Origin: Chromatiaceae bacterium | GTDB lineage: Bacteria; Pseudomonadota; Gammaproteobacteria; Chromatiales; Chromatiaceae | Assembly (NCBI GenBank): GCA_019356535.1 | Contig: CP037918.1 | Location: 1,768,315 to 1,832,314, forward strand | Direction: 5' to 3' | Length of the DNA stretch: 64,000 bases | Shown: positions 1-9,130 of the stretch, one piece after another | Numbering within the stretch: position 1 is the first letter of the stretch | How the letters are laid out: each line of letters starts with the position of its first letter | Translations under genes and position numbers: made by a program | Notes under the pieces: generated by a model | Databases searched by the model: none | What the model saw: only the letters and a program-made list of their open reading frames with translations | What the model was told of the DNA's origin: nothing

Positions 1-488
1 CGAATCCCCGGCAAGCTAATCAGCGCCGCGGCCGCCTCGTCAGACTCGCGAATGGCATGGTGGGTATCAGCGCGATTGATGAACCCCAGCACCTCGATGT
101 CACGATCGCCTGCATTGGCAGCCACAAAACGCAGAAAACGCTGAGTAGACCAGATATCCGCCTGGCTGGGCGGCACCGGGACCAGGATACGGTCGGCCAC
201 TGCGATGGCCTGCTTGAGATTGTCCATGGACGCGGTGCCGACATCGATCAACACCTGTTCATACTCGGCCAACGCCTCGGCAGACTTCAGGACATCAGCC
301 TTCAGTCGGGGCACCGTCGGGTGATAGCCCTCCTCTGCCCGTACCATCAACACATCCGAAAGCGTCGCCTGAGGATCGGCATCGACCACCGCCACCTCGC
401 TATCCGCCAGCTTCAACCAGATCGCCAGGTTGAACGTTACCGTGCTCTTGCCCGAACCGCCCTTCAGGCTGCCAATCATGGTGATCAC
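1..488 (-). CDS. ParA/MinD-family ATPase (3' end outside window)
   Basis: A P-loop ATPase of the ParA superfamily; such proteins position DNA, protein clusters or machines inside the cell. The visible 162 codons show a deviant Walker A motif (KGGSGKST, about residues 9-16), the VDADPQ motif near residue 40 and a VPVPPSQADIW segment typical of the family. The switch II motif reads LIDVG where LIDxP is usual. The GTG start at 488 is preferred because GAGGAG lies six bases upstream; an ATG at 479 is an alternative. The gene follows two proline-rich secreted protein genes on the same strand, and its ribosome binding site lies just after the stop of the nearer one, which suggests co-transcription. 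The C-terminus and any partner gene lie beyond the window, so the cargo cannot be told. The family call is firm; the specific role is unknown. Confidence 0.88.
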   Translation of the reverse strand, partial: MITMIGSLKGGSGKSTVTFNLAIWLKLADSEVAVVDADPQATLSDVLMVRAEEGYHPTVPRLKADVLKSAEALAEYEQVLIDVGTASMDNLKQAIAVADRILVPVPPSQADIWSTQRFLRFVAANAGDRDIEVLGFINRADTHHAIRESDEAAAALISLPGI

Positions 489-507
489 CGACGGCTCCTC
501 GATCGTT

Positions 508-1359
508 TCAGCTACCGCACCAGAAACAGTCACTGCCCCATGGCATGCCGGCCAGCGGCCTCCATCCCGGCAGAAAACCGCCCCAGGAGGACCGCCGGCT
601 GCCGACCCCGTACCTGCGATAGGTGAGGCCCGGCCTGCGGCGGGTGAAGTACGGATCGGACCAGGCGTTGCCGGCTGGCATCACGCCCCAGGGCGTCAGT
701 GTCAGGGCTGGCCCGGGCGGGGGATAAGGTCCCGACCACAAAGGCATGGGATACGGCTGTCCCAGCGCACCGCGGACCGGAACGCCCGGATAGGGCGGTG
801 GATAGTAGCCCAGCGGCGGGTACGGATAAGGCCCGCGCGGCACCGGGCCAGTCACGGGGAAAACCGGGCGCGGCGGCGGCAAGTGACGATAACGCGGTGG
901 CGGCGGAGGCGCGGGCCGATAACCTCGCGCCCAGGCGGCGGCCGGCGGCATCCAGGCATGGGCCGGACGCGGCAGACGATATTGCGGCACCGGCGGGACC
1001 GGCGGGCGGCGCGGCGCAACCAGCGGGAGACTCACTGGCCGCCAGGCATACTGACGTGCAAAGGCCGGTGCCGCCGGCGGTGGTGGTGCGGGCGGCATAC
1101 CCATGCTGACGAAAGGCTGCCCCGGATAAGGTGTCATCGGCCGGGAGGGTTGCCAGGCAGCGGCCGGAACCGGCCGGAACCGTGGCTGCACAGGCGGCGG
1201 TGGCGGCAGCGGGGCGACAGGCGCTTGCGGCAGTGCCCGTGGTTGTATGGCCTCGGGCCGCCACTGCATCGCCTCGGCGGCCAACGTCACTTGCACGGGG
1301 ACCAGGCTCACCAGGCAGGACAGAAACAGCTTCCTGATGCGTTCGACTTTCATTCTCAC
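508..1359 (-). CDS. Secreted proline/tyrosine-rich protein of unknown function
   Basis: A 283-residue protein with a basic start, a hydrophobic stretch (about residues 11-28) and an AEA-type cleavage region, so it is predicted to be exported. The mature part is low complexity, dominated by Pro, Tyr, Gly and Arg, with many PYP, PPP and GPYP runs and no recognisable catalytic motif. The composition resembles cell-envelope or matrix proteins, but this is only an analogy. The next gene upstream (1381-2031) codes for a similar Pro-rich exported protein, and the ParA-like ATPase gene begins immediately downstream, so the three may form one transcription unit. Because Pro-rich GC-rich DNA is open in several frames, the coding call rests on the signal peptide, on strand agreement with neighbours and on the absence of a better frame. 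Function unknown. Confidence 0.62.
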   Translation of the reverse strand: MRMKVERIRKLFLSCLVSLVPVQVTLAAEAMQWRPEAIQPRALPQAPVAPLPPPPPVQPRFRPVPAAAWQPSRPMTPYPGQPFVSMGMPPAPPPPAAPAFARQYAWRPVSLPLVAPRRPPVPPVPQYRLPRPAHAWMPPAAAWARGYRPAPPPPPRYRHLPPPRPVFPVTGPVPRGPYPYPPLGYYPPPYPGVPVRGALGQPYPMPLWSGPYPPPGPALTLTPWGVMPAGNAWSDPYFTRRRPGLTYRRYGVGSRRSSWGGFLPGWRPLAGMPWGSDCFWCGS

Positions 1360-1380
1360 CTCTCGTTGCCACCCCCTAGC

Positions 1381-2031
1381 CTACCGGTAGGGCCAGTAGG
1401 GCGGGACATAGGGCCACGGCGTATAGGGTGCCAGTGGTGGGGGTACATTGGGCGTTACGGTACCATAAGATACCCCCCAAAAGGGCAAGGGAATTGGCGG
1501 GAAGGGCATCATGACCGGCCATCCCCAGCTTACTGGCGTATAGGGCGAGGCCGCATACAGGGGATAAGGGCCAAACCAGGCAGACTGCGTTCCTGACACC
1601 TCCCCCGAGTCACCGATGTGTGGGCGTGCAAACGGTCGGAACTGCGCATGCGCGTCGGCTTCCGCAGACCCTGTGCCCGAGCGGGGCTCGGCAGCGCCCG
1701 GCGCAGCCGGGATGTCCGGGCGAAAACGGGCCACGGGCTGATACCAGGCGCCAAGGGTCGAATCGGTCACGCGCCGGGGCCACACCGATTGACGCTGAGC
1801 CAGTACTCCGTTCACTGGCCGGAACGTGGTCCGCTGCACTTCGGGTGCCAACCAGCGCCCGGGGATGGCAGCCATAGCAGCGCTGGCGCTAAACGCCACC
1901 CACCATGTCAACACCAAAAGTGCCGATCGCCAGCAGAGCCACACCCCGAAATTCGCCGCTGTCACCCTGCGAGCCATGCCCTTCACGAGACCCGAACGAA
2001 GGTGTCCACAGCCTCTCGAACGGGGCGACAT
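1381..2031 (-). CDS. Secreted/membrane-anchored Pro-rich protein of unknown function
   Basis: A protein of up to 216 residues. A hydrophobic segment around residues 28-53, ending in an alanine-rich cleavage-like region, suggests export; starts at 1986 (GTG) or 1977 (ATG) would give a more normal signal peptide length and are plausible. The C-terminal third is rich in Pro, Tyr and Trp (PYTP, PPYWPY), similar in composition to the next gene downstream (508-1359), from which it is separated by 21 bases. The middle region is hydrophilic and without known motifs. The pair may be ancient duplicates or may share composition only. It lies on the same strand as the RND efflux genes upstream and the ParA gene downstream. 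No function is proposed. Confidence 0.58.
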   Translation of the reverse strand: MSPRSRGCGHLRSGLVKGMARRVTAANFGVWLCWRSALLVLTWWVAFSASAAMAAIPGRWLAPEVQRTTFRPVNGVLAQRQSVWPRRVTDSTLGAWYQPVARFRPDIPAAPGAAEPRSGTGSAEADAHAQFRPFARPHIGDSGEVSGTQSAWFGPYPLYAASPYTPVSWGWPVMMPFPPIPLPFWGVSYGTVTPNVPPPLAPYTPWPYVPPYWPYR

Positions 2032-2064
2032 GCGGGCATTTCAGGCCACCCCGTGCATACGCAT

Positions 2065-5000
2065 TCAACCCAGGCCGTCGTCGCTGAGATTGTCGGGCGC
2101 CTTGAGGCGGATACCGCGCCGCGTACGACCATTCTCGGTCTTGCCTTCCTTGCCGACGGACTGCGGGGAAGCCGACGAGGCCTCTCCGCCCTGCTTCTCG
2201 ACCGTCACCTTCTTCGAGGCCGCTTTTTTAACCGTCTTCTTGGCCGCCGCCTTCTTCCTTGCACCGGCCTTTTTCGCAACAGCCTTCTTCCGAGTGGCCT
2301 TCTTGGCTGCCTTTTTTCGAGTGGCAGTGCGACGCACTGTGACCTGCTCCATCGCCTGTCCGGCATCGCCGTCCGACGCCTCCCCGGTTTCCTGCACCGT
2401 CGCAGGCTCGACTGACGACGTTAGCGCATCGACCGCCTCACCCATCGAGGCCCTGTTCATCTCTTCCGCCGGTCTCTCCGTTGCAGAGCGCTGCACTGGA
2501 GAGGCGCCTTCCCTTGCGGTCTCTTCCACCCCGCTCTTCGGCTGCGCCTCGGCCGTGCTGGTATCCGCTGCGGGAGCGGTCGTCCCAGGCTGCTCGGCAA
2601 CCGGGGAACCGGCCGACACCGGGACACGCCCGTCTTCGTTGCTGGCCACGGGCGCTGAAGTCGCCTCGCGTGTGCGGCGCTCGGCAATCCAGCGCCAGGC
2701 CGAAGTGATCATTCCGGTCATCGCGAGCAACGCAGTCATCAGCGCCCCCCACAGGCGCACCCACAGCGGGGTGCCGGTCGCCGGCTCTTCCTCCGCCGGA
2801 TGGGTCTGACCGGGCAGCAGGCCCTGAGCGGCGCAATCCACGTTGGCCACCTCGCACAGGGCATCGGCCGCCTTGACGCAGCCCAGAGGAATCACGATGA
2901 GCGTCAGGATGGTGGACACCAGCACCCCGGAGGCCAGCGAGATGGCCATGCCCTGGAAGATGGGATCGAAGAAGATCACCGAGGAACCGCCTACCAGCGC
3001 CAGTGCGGTGATCAGGATGGGCCGGGTCCGGGTCTTGCATGCGCTGATCACCGCCTCGACCACGCCCACCCCAGCATGCAGGCGGTGCACCGAGAAGTCT
3101 ACCAGCAGGATGGAATTGCGCACGATGATGCCGGCAAGCGCAATCCAACCGATCATGGAGGTCGCAGTGAACTCGCCGCCCCAGCCCATCTGGAAGAACA
3201 GCATGTGCGCCGGGATGATGCCCAGCAGGGTCAGGGGAATGGGCGCCATGATCAGCGCCGGAATGCGAAAGTTGCCGAACTCCCACACCACCAGGATGTA
3301 GATCAGGCCCAGCGCCGCGATGAAGGCTAGCCCCATGTCGCGGAAGGTTTCGTAGGTCACGGTCCATTCACCCGCCCACTCGAAGGCCGAGTGTTCGTCG
3401 GTCGGCGGTGGACCGGTCCAGTAGATGCGATCACACAGACTCACACCGTCAGGCGTCTCACAGCCCAATTCCTGGAGCTTGTCCTGAACCTCGAACATGC
3501 CATAGATGGGGGCAGCCAGCTTGCCGCCAACATCCGCCACTACGTATTCCACCGGCCGCAGGTCCTTGTGGTAAGCGATATGCGACTCGACCTTGCGTAC
3601 GAAATGCCCCAGTTCGCGCAACGGCACCGTCTTGCCGTCAGGCGCGGCCACCAGAATGTCACCGAGGCGCGAAACATTGGAACGCTCGGCCAGGGGAATC
3701 TGGATGATGATGTTGATCGGCTCATGACCCGCGCGCTGCTTGACATCGCCCAGCACATAGCCGCCCAGCGCCATCGCCAGCTCACGGTTGATGGTCTCGA
3801 CGGTGATGCCACGCCGCTGGGCCTTTTCGTAGTCGATCTCGAAATGCCAGTAGTCGTAGGGCTCGCGCATGTAGTTGTCGACATCGACTAGGTTATCGGT
3901 CTGGCGGAAGATGTCGGTGAGCATGGTGGCCACCGCACGCCGGGTCTCGCCGTCCGGTCCGTGCACCTCGGCCACCACCGATTGCAGCACCGGCGGCCCC
4001 GGCGGCATCTCCACCACCGCGAAGGTGGCGCCGCTGCCCTCGATCAGCTCACGCACCTGCTCACGCGCATCCACCGCGATCTCGTGGCTGGAACGCTCAC
4101 GCTCATGCTTGTCGAGCAGCTCGAGCTGAATCTCGGCCTGCCAAGGCTGATTGCGCAGATAGTAGTGGCGCACCATACCGTTGAAGTCAAAGGGACGGGC
4201 GGTGCCGACATAGATCTGCGCGTCCACCACCTCAGGCATGCGCCGCAGGCGATCGGCGATGCGGTGTGCCATGTTGCCGGTGACCGCCAGCGCGGTGCCC
4301 TCGGGCATGTTGAGCACCACCGAGAACTCGGGCTTGTTGTCCAGCGGCAGCATCTTCACTGCCACCCACTTGAAATAGAACAGGCTGCACGCCAGCAAGA
4401 AGGCGCCCCACATGCCCAGCTTGAACAGGCGCGCGCGACGTGGACTGCGGATCATCGGGATCAGGATGCGGCGGAACAGCCCGTCGAGCCACTCGGCCTC
4501 CTTGTGCTCGCGCTTCTCGGCCTTCTTCAGGTAGTCCATGGTCGGCCGCAGGCGGCCGTGAATCGCCAGCCAGGGTGTGAACACGAAAGCCGCGAACAGC
4601 GAGATGGCCATGGCCACCGAACCCAGCACCGGGATCGGCAGCATGTAGGGGCCCATCATGCCGGACACGAAGCCCATGGGCAGCAGGGCGCCGATTACGG
4701 TACCGGTGGCGAGGATGGTCGGGTTGCCCACCTCGCGTACCGCATCCACCGCCGTGGCCATGTCGGTGGTGCCGGCCTCCAGCCATCGCCGGTAAATGTT
4801 CTCCACCACCACGATGGCGTCGTCCACCAGAATGCCGATAGAGAAGATCAGCGCAAACAGCGATACCCGGTCGATGGTGAAACCGAGCAGCCAGGCGCAG
4901 AGGATGGTGAACAGCAACACCACCGGGATCACCAGCAACACCACGATTGCCGGCTTGAGCGCCTTGAACGCCAGCCACACCAGCACGAACACGATGGCGG

Positions 5001-6153
5001 TGGCGATGAACAGCTTCTTGATCAGGGCATTGACCTTGTCGTTGGCGGTCTTGCCATAGTTGCGGGTGATGGTGACGTTGACATCGTTGGGGATCAGCGT
5101 GCCCTTGAGCGAGTTGACCCGGGCGATCACCTCGTTGGCCACCTTGACTCCGTTGGTGCCCTTCTTCTTGGCCACCGCGATGGTCACCGCCGGCACCGCC
5201 ACCGCGCGGTTCAGGTCGCCACTGGCCGCCCCGGAATAGAAGGCGACCAGCTGCTTCGCGTCCTCGGGCCGCTGGCGCACATCGGCCACGTCGTGCACAT
5301 AGACCGGCACCCCATTGTGCACGCCCACCTGCAGCTCACGAATATCGTCGACGGTCTTCAGGAAGGCACCAGAGACCACCAGCAGGCGCGAACCACCGGC
5401 CTCCACGTCCCCCATCTGCTGTTCCATGTTGGCCGCCTGGATGGCCTGCGCCACCTGCCCCAGGCTGAGCCCGAAACCCGCGAGCCGCTCGGGATAGACC
5501 TCGACGATCACCTGTTCGGCGCGACCACCGACCACGAAGCTGGTGCCGGTCTCGTGGATCTCGTTGAGCCGTTGCAGCACCGACTGCGCCAGACGCCGCA
5601 GCTGCGAATCGTCCACGTCCGGCACGCCGTCCTGATTGTAGTCCTTCTCCGACCACAGGGTGATGGTCACCACCGGCACGTCGTCGATGCCCTTGGCCTT
5701 GACCAACGGCGGCAGCACACCCGGCGGGATACGATCGTGATTCGAGGCCAGCTTGTCGTTGACCTTGACCAGCGAGGGCGCCATCTCCTCGCCCACCTCG
5801 AACTGCACGGTGACCACGCCGCGCCCGCGCTCGGCAGCAGAATAGACGTGCTTGACCCCGTCGATCTCGTACATCAGGCGCTCCAGCGGCTGCACCGCCA
5901 GCGCCACCACCTGGTCGACGTCCGCGCCCGGATACTGCACGAACAGGTCGATCATGGGTACCGAGATCTGCGGGTCTTCCTGGCGCGGGGTGATCAACAG
6001 GCCCAGGATGCCCAGGCCAAGCATGGCGATGTACAGCAGCGGCGAGAGTGGAGAATTGATGAAGAAGCGGGTGATGGCTCCAGCGATGCCGAGGCGGTGC
6101 TCCTCGGCCTGCACGCCCGATTCCCAGTCCGGCTTGGTGTCGATCTCACTCAT
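2065..6153 (-). CDS. RND-family efflux permease with long Lys/Ala-rich C-terminal tail
   Basis: Inner-membrane proton-driven transporter of the resistance-nodulation-division superfamily. The first ~1090 of 1362 residues form the usual core: a first membrane helix near residue 40, a porter domain, a block of helices from about residue 375, a second porter domain and a final helix block. A DDAIVVVENIYR stretch marks the proton-relay helices. Residues 171-182 hold an unusual Asp/Asn-rich loop resembling a calcium-binding EF-hand or dockerin loop. The tail (~270 residues) is not part of the family: it has one more likely membrane helix (about 1133-1156), an acidic, Ala/Thr/Pro-rich linker and a Lys/Ala stretch (1276-1321) like histone H1 or AlgP. 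The adaptor gene lies 60 bases upstream in the same operon. No outer-membrane factor gene is adjacent. Substrate unknown. Confidence 0.93.
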   Translation of the reverse strand: MSEIDTKPDWESGVQAEEHRLGIAGAITRFFINSPLSPLLYIAMLGLGILGLLITPRQEDPQISVPMIDLFVQYPGADVDQVVALAVQPLERLMYEIDGVKHVYSAAERGRGVVTVQFEVGEEMAPSLVKVNDKLASNHDRIPPGVLPPLVKAKGIDDVPVVTITLWSEKDYNQDGVPDVDDSQLRRLAQSVLQRLNEIHETGTSFVVGGRAEQVIVEVYPERLAGFGLSLGQVAQAIQAANMEQQMGDVEAGGSRLLVVSGAFLKTVDDIRELQVGVHNGVPVYVHDVADVRQRPEDAKQLVAFYSGAASGDLNRAVAVPAVTIAVAKKKGTNGVKVANEVIARVNSLKGTLIPNDVNVTITRNYGKTANDKVNALIKKLFIATAIVFVLVWLAFKALKPAIVVLLVIPVVLLFTILCAWLLGFTIDRVSLFALIFSIGILVDDAIVVVENIYRRWLEAGTTDMATAVDAVREVGNPTILATGTVIGALLPMGFVSGMMGPYMLPIPVLGSVAMAISLFAAFVFTPWLAIHGRLRPTMDYLKKAEKREHKEAEWLDGLFRRILIPMIRSPRRARLFKLGMWGAFLLACSLFYFKWVAVKMLPLDNKPEFSVVLNMPEGTALAVTGNMAHRIADRLRRMPEVVDAQIYVGTARPFDFNGMVRHYYLRNQPWQAEIQLELLDKHERERSSHEIAVDAREQVRELIEGSGATFAVVEMPPGPPVLQSVVAEVHGPDGETRRAVATMLTDIFRQTDNLVDVDNYMREPYDYWHFEIDYEKAQRRGITVETINRELAMALGGYVLGDVKQRAGHEPINIIIQIPLAERSNVSRLGDILVAAPDGKTVPLRELGHFVRKVESHIAYHKDLRPVEYVVADVGGKLAAPIYGMFEVQDKLQELGCETPDGVSLCDRIYWTGPPPTDEHSAFEWAGEWTVTYETFRDMGLAFIAALGLIYILVVWEFGNFRIPALIMAPIPLTLLGIIPAHMLFFQMGWGGEFTATSMIGWIALAGIIVRNSILLVDFSVHRLHAGVGVVEAVISACKTRTRPILITALALVGGSSVIFFDPIFQGMAISLASGVLVSTILTLIVIPLGCVKAADALCEVANVDCAAQGLLPGQTHPAEEEPATGTPLWVRLWGALMTALLAMTGMITSAWRWIAERRTREATSAPVASNEDGRVPVSAGSPVAEQPGTTAPAADTSTAEAQPKSGVEETAREGASPVQRSATERPAEEMNRASMGEAVDALTSSVEPATVQETGEASDGDAGQAMEQVTVRRTATRKKAAKKATRKKAVAKKAGARKKAAAKKTVKKAASKKVTVEKQGGEASSASPQSVGKEGKTENGRTRRGIRLKAPDNLSDDGLG

Positions 6154-6213
6154 GCGTCTGCATCAATCCTGCTGGCTGACCGCCCGAGGCGGCATGCACG
6201 GTTCGGACGGCTT

Positions 6214-7380
6214 TCAATCCGCGGAAGCCTCGGGCTCGGCCGACTTCTTCGACTGTTCGAGGATGGAAGGCCCCGGGTTCACATACACCCGGTCCCCCTC
6301 TGCGATGCCCGACAACACCGTGGTCATGCCGTTGGGCAGGCGCCGGCCTTCACGAATCATGCGCAGCTCGGGCCGACCCTCGGCATTCTGCACATAGACC
6401 ACCGGCAGGTTGCCGCGGTAGATGATGGCCGTGGTCGGGACCGCCGGCAGCCGCGCCATGCTCGCCGCCTGCGAGGTATCGGGGATCATCACCTTGGCGT
6501 ACATCCCCGGCTTGGAGACTCCCTGGGGGATGTCGAGCTTGACCTTCACGGTATGCCGCTGCACGTCCGCCATGGGGTAGATCTGGGCCACGCGGATGTC
6601 CACCGGGTCGGGGTGGTCGTCGAAGGTGGCGGCGCGCGAGAGGATCATCATCGGCTGCAGCCCCTGGGCCAGCCGCGCCGGCAGGTCCACCTCGATCTGC
6701 AACCAGGTGATGTCGGCGAAATCGAGCAGCGGCTGCCCCGGCTGCACGGTATCGCCTTCCTCCACGTACTTGTGCATGATCACGCCATCGAAAGGCGCCA
6801 GGCTCTTGGTGTCGCGCAGCTTGGCGTCGATGGCACGGATCTCGGACTCGGCCCGCAGCATGGCGCTGCGTGCCTGCTCAATGCGCGTGGTCGAGGCATA
6901 CAGGTCGGCCTGGCGCTCGGCGTCACGGTCACGCTCGCCGAAGAAATCCTCGGCCGCACCGGTGAACATCTGGTCGAACAGGTTGGGCAACCCCATACCG
7001 CCGGGCGCGGACTTGGACTTGGGGGACCACAGCTCGCGCGAATACTGCACCCCGGCATTGCGCAGCTCGGCCTCGGCAGCAGTGTACTGGGCATAGGCGG
7101 CGGCACGCTTGGCCAACAGCTCGTCCTCGTCGAGCGCCACCAGCAAGGTGCCTTCCCCGAAGAAATCACCCTCCACGCCGGCGACAAACTTGACTCGCCC
7201 CGGCAACTGGGCCGCCAGCGTGACCTGGCGATAGGGCACGACGGTACCGCCGATGGCCACGGTCGGCTGCTCGGTGGACGCCTTCACTTCGAAAATCTCT
7301 GCGGAATCTCCCGTATCGGCGAGTACCGGGCCAACCAGACTCATTACGCCTATGACAGCGGCTGTCAGGATACTTCGCAT
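6214..7380 (-). CDS. RND efflux periplasmic adaptor subunit (HlyD/AcrA family)
   Basis: Membrane fusion protein that would link the RND permease encoded just downstream to an outer-membrane channel. The ATG at 7380 starts a 388-residue protein with a clear signal peptide (hydrophobic residues about 5-20, cut near VLADTG). The mature protein has the half-lipoyl segment (AIGGTVVPYRQVTLAAQLPG), an alpha-helical hairpin region (about 100-190) and the returning lipoyl strand (APFDGVIMHKYVEEGDTVQPGQPL), then beta-barrel and membrane-proximal domains. The hairpin holds an insert with ERDRDAERQ and a Gly/Pro/Lys-rich loop (PKSKSAPGGMG). The open frame extends upstream to 7464, but only the start at 7380 gives a signal peptide directly at the N-terminus. 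Operon with the permease is certain by spacing. Family call firm, substrate unknown. Confidence 0.92.
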   Translation of the reverse strand: MRSILTAAVIGVMSLVGPVLADTGDSAEIFEVKASTEQPTVAIGGTVVPYRQVTLAAQLPGRVKFVAGVEGDFFGEGTLLVALDEDELLAKRAAAYAQYTAAEAELRNAGVQYSRELWSPKSKSAPGGMGLPNLFDQMFTGAAEDFFGERDRDAERQADLYASTTRIEQARSAMLRAESEIRAIDAKLRDTKSLAPFDGVIMHKYVEEGDTVQPGQPLLDFADITWLQIEVDLPARLAQGLQPMMILSRAATFDDHPDPVDIRVAQIYPMADVQRHTVKVKLDIPQGVSKPGMYAKVMIPDTSQAASMARLPAVPTTAIIYRGNLPVVYVQNAEGRPELRMIREGRRLPNGMTTVLSGIAEGDRVYVNPGPSILEQSKKSAEPEASAD

Positions 7381-7648
7381 GCTCTTTACAGGTCCTTGTT
7401 GCGCAGTTTTGGGAGGAGACCCGCCCGGGGTCTGGAGCACAGATTCCGCGCCGGGAACAGCCATTTTCGGAACCGCATGTGCGCGCGATTATCCCCCAGC
7501 GAGGGATGCCAATGCAATTGACCGTTGTCAGCATGGATTATTAAAAAAACCCAATCGGCGGCACCTTCCACCTCCGCCCCCTGTTCAGGGACCGCCAGCC
7601 CGGGCTACCATCGACTGCACCGCCCGACGGAGCTATGGATGGAACAGC

Positions 7649-9130
7649 ATGAACAGCAGTAACGTCATCGAACATCGCCTCAAGCAGCTCGAAACCCACC
7701 TTGAGCAGGAAAACCCGGTCCTGCTCAACGCGGTCCAGAGTTTCCGCAAACTCGACCTGGTGACTCGCCGCATGGGCCTGCTTGGCGACGACGAATCGCA
7801 CGCCACCCAGATCCCCTGGTGGCCCCTGATCTCGGTACTGGGCACCTTCTCGGCGGGCAAGTCGACCTTCATCAACGACTATCTGGGCGAGAAGCTCCAA
7901 CGTAGCGGCAACCAGGCAGTGGACGACCGCTTCACCGTCATCTGCTACAGCAATCGGAAGGAATCGCACACCCTGCCGGGGGTGGCGCTGGATTCCGACC
8001 CGCGCTTCCCGTTCTACAAGATCAGCGCGGAGATCGACAAGGTCGCCGCCGGCGAGGGTTCACGCATCGACGCCTACCTGCAGCTCAAGACCTGCGGCAG
8101 CGAGCACCTGCGCGGCAAGATCATCATCGACTCGCCTGGATTCGATGCCGACGCCCAGCGCACCTCCACCCTGCGCATCACCGATCACATCATCGACCTG
8201 TCCGACCTGGTGCTGGTGTTCTTCGACGGCCGCCACCCCGAGCCCGGCGCGATGCGCGACACCCTCGATCACCTGGTGGACAAGACCATCCACCGGCCGG
8301 ACTCGGGCAAGTTCCTCTACATTCTCAACCAGCTCGACACCACCGCGCGCGAGGACAATCCCGAGGAGGTCGTTGCCGCCTGGCAGCGTGCCCTGGGCGA
8401 ACGCGGGCTGACCGCCGGGCGTTTCTTCACCATCTTCAGCAAGAGCGCCGCCAACCCCATCGAAGACCCGGCACTGCGCGATCGCTTCGAGAAGAAACGC
8501 GACACCGACCTGGCCGAAATCTATGCGCGCATGCAGCAGGTCGAGGTGGAACGCGCTTACCGTATCGTCGGTAGCCTGGAGAAGACCGCACGCGACATCG
8601 AGGAAAAGACCGTTCCCGCACTCGTCGAACTGATCCACGCCTGGCGCCGCCGCACCCTGATCGGCGATGCCGTGGTTCTGGCCCTGGCCGGCGGACTGCT
8701 CCTCTACGGCTACCTGAACACCGGGCTGCCGCAAGCGGCCTGGGACTGGCTGAACCAAAGCCCGTTGCGCCTGTTTCTGGGCGCCCTGGGCACCTGGCTG
8801 ACCTGGCTGGGCCTGCACTTCGGGATCCGCAAGCTGGCTGCGCGCTCGCTGCGCGGCATGGCGCAGCGTCTGGCCGTCGAGCGTGGCATCCGCGGCAACC
8901 TGCTGGGCGCCTTCCTCGCCAACACCGTGCCCTGGCGCAGCATCTTCAGCAAGAAGCCGCGCGGCTGGGCACGTCGGGACCGGCGACGCATCGCCGAGGT
9001 GCTGGAAGACACCGACCGCTACGTGCAAGATCTCAACGACAGCTTCACCAACCCCTCGGGCCGGGCACCCGTCGATCTCGAAGCCCAAACAGCGGCACCC
9101 GAGTCGCTGGTCGCCAGCAGCGGGGAATGA
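7649..9130 (+). CDS. Dynamin-like membrane-associated GTPase
   Basis: A 493-residue GTPase with the bacterial dynamin-like pattern: Walker A GTFSAGKS (65-72), G3 motif DSPG (161-164), G4 motif NQLD (227-230), a helical region, and two hydrophobic segments (about 337-355 and 373-392) that would form a membrane hairpin. Such proteins remodel or survey membranes. The ATG at 7649 with GGA ten bases upstream is used; the frame is open far upstream but that part is antisense to the adaptor gene. The stop overlaps the start of the ROK kinase gene (ATGA), so the two are translationally coupled. It is divergent from the RND operon across about 270 bases. I do not recognise a named orthologue; single-gene relatives occur in many gammaproteobacteria. 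Confidence 0.85.
   Translation: MNSSNVIEHRLKQLETHLEQENPVLLNAVQSFRKLDLVTRRMGLLGDDESHATQIPWWPLISVLGTFSAGKSTFINDYLGEKLQRSGNQAVDDRFTVICYSNRKESHTLPGVALDSDPRFPFYKISAEIDKVAAGEGSRIDAYLQLKTCGSEHLRGKIIIDSPGFDADAQRTSTLRITDHIIDLSDLVLVFFDGRHPEPGAMRDTLDHLVDKTIHRPDSGKFLYILNQLDTTAREDNPEEVVAAWQRALGERGLTAGRFFTIFSKSAANPIEDPALRDRFEKKRDTDLAEIYARMQQVEVERAYRIVGSLEKTARDIEEKTVPALVELIHAWRRRTLIGDAVVLALAGGLLLYGYLNTGLPQAAWDWLNQSPLRLFLGALGTWLTWLGLHFGIRKLAARSLRGMAQRLAVERGIRGNLLGAFLANTVPWRSIFSKKPRGWARRDRRRIAEVLEDTDRYVQDLNDSFTNPSGRAPVDLEAQTAAPESLVASSGE

Noticed and set aside
430-1596. A plus-strand 388-codon frame opposite the Pro-rich genes
   Set aside because: Arg/Gly/His-rich low-complexity translation without signal peptide or motifs. 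The minus-strand frame has a signal peptide and agrees in direction with its neighbours.
3961-7521. A plus-strand open frame of nearly 1190 codons opposite the RND genes
   Set aside because: It is antisense to two clear genes, is extremely rich in His, Gln, Arg and Gly, and has no family features. It is a by-product of high GC content at third positions.
7518-7544. TTGACC with TATTAA as a promoter for the dynamin-like gene
   Set aside because: The spacing is only 15 bases and the -10 match is partial. It may be a promoter, but the evidence is too weak to list.
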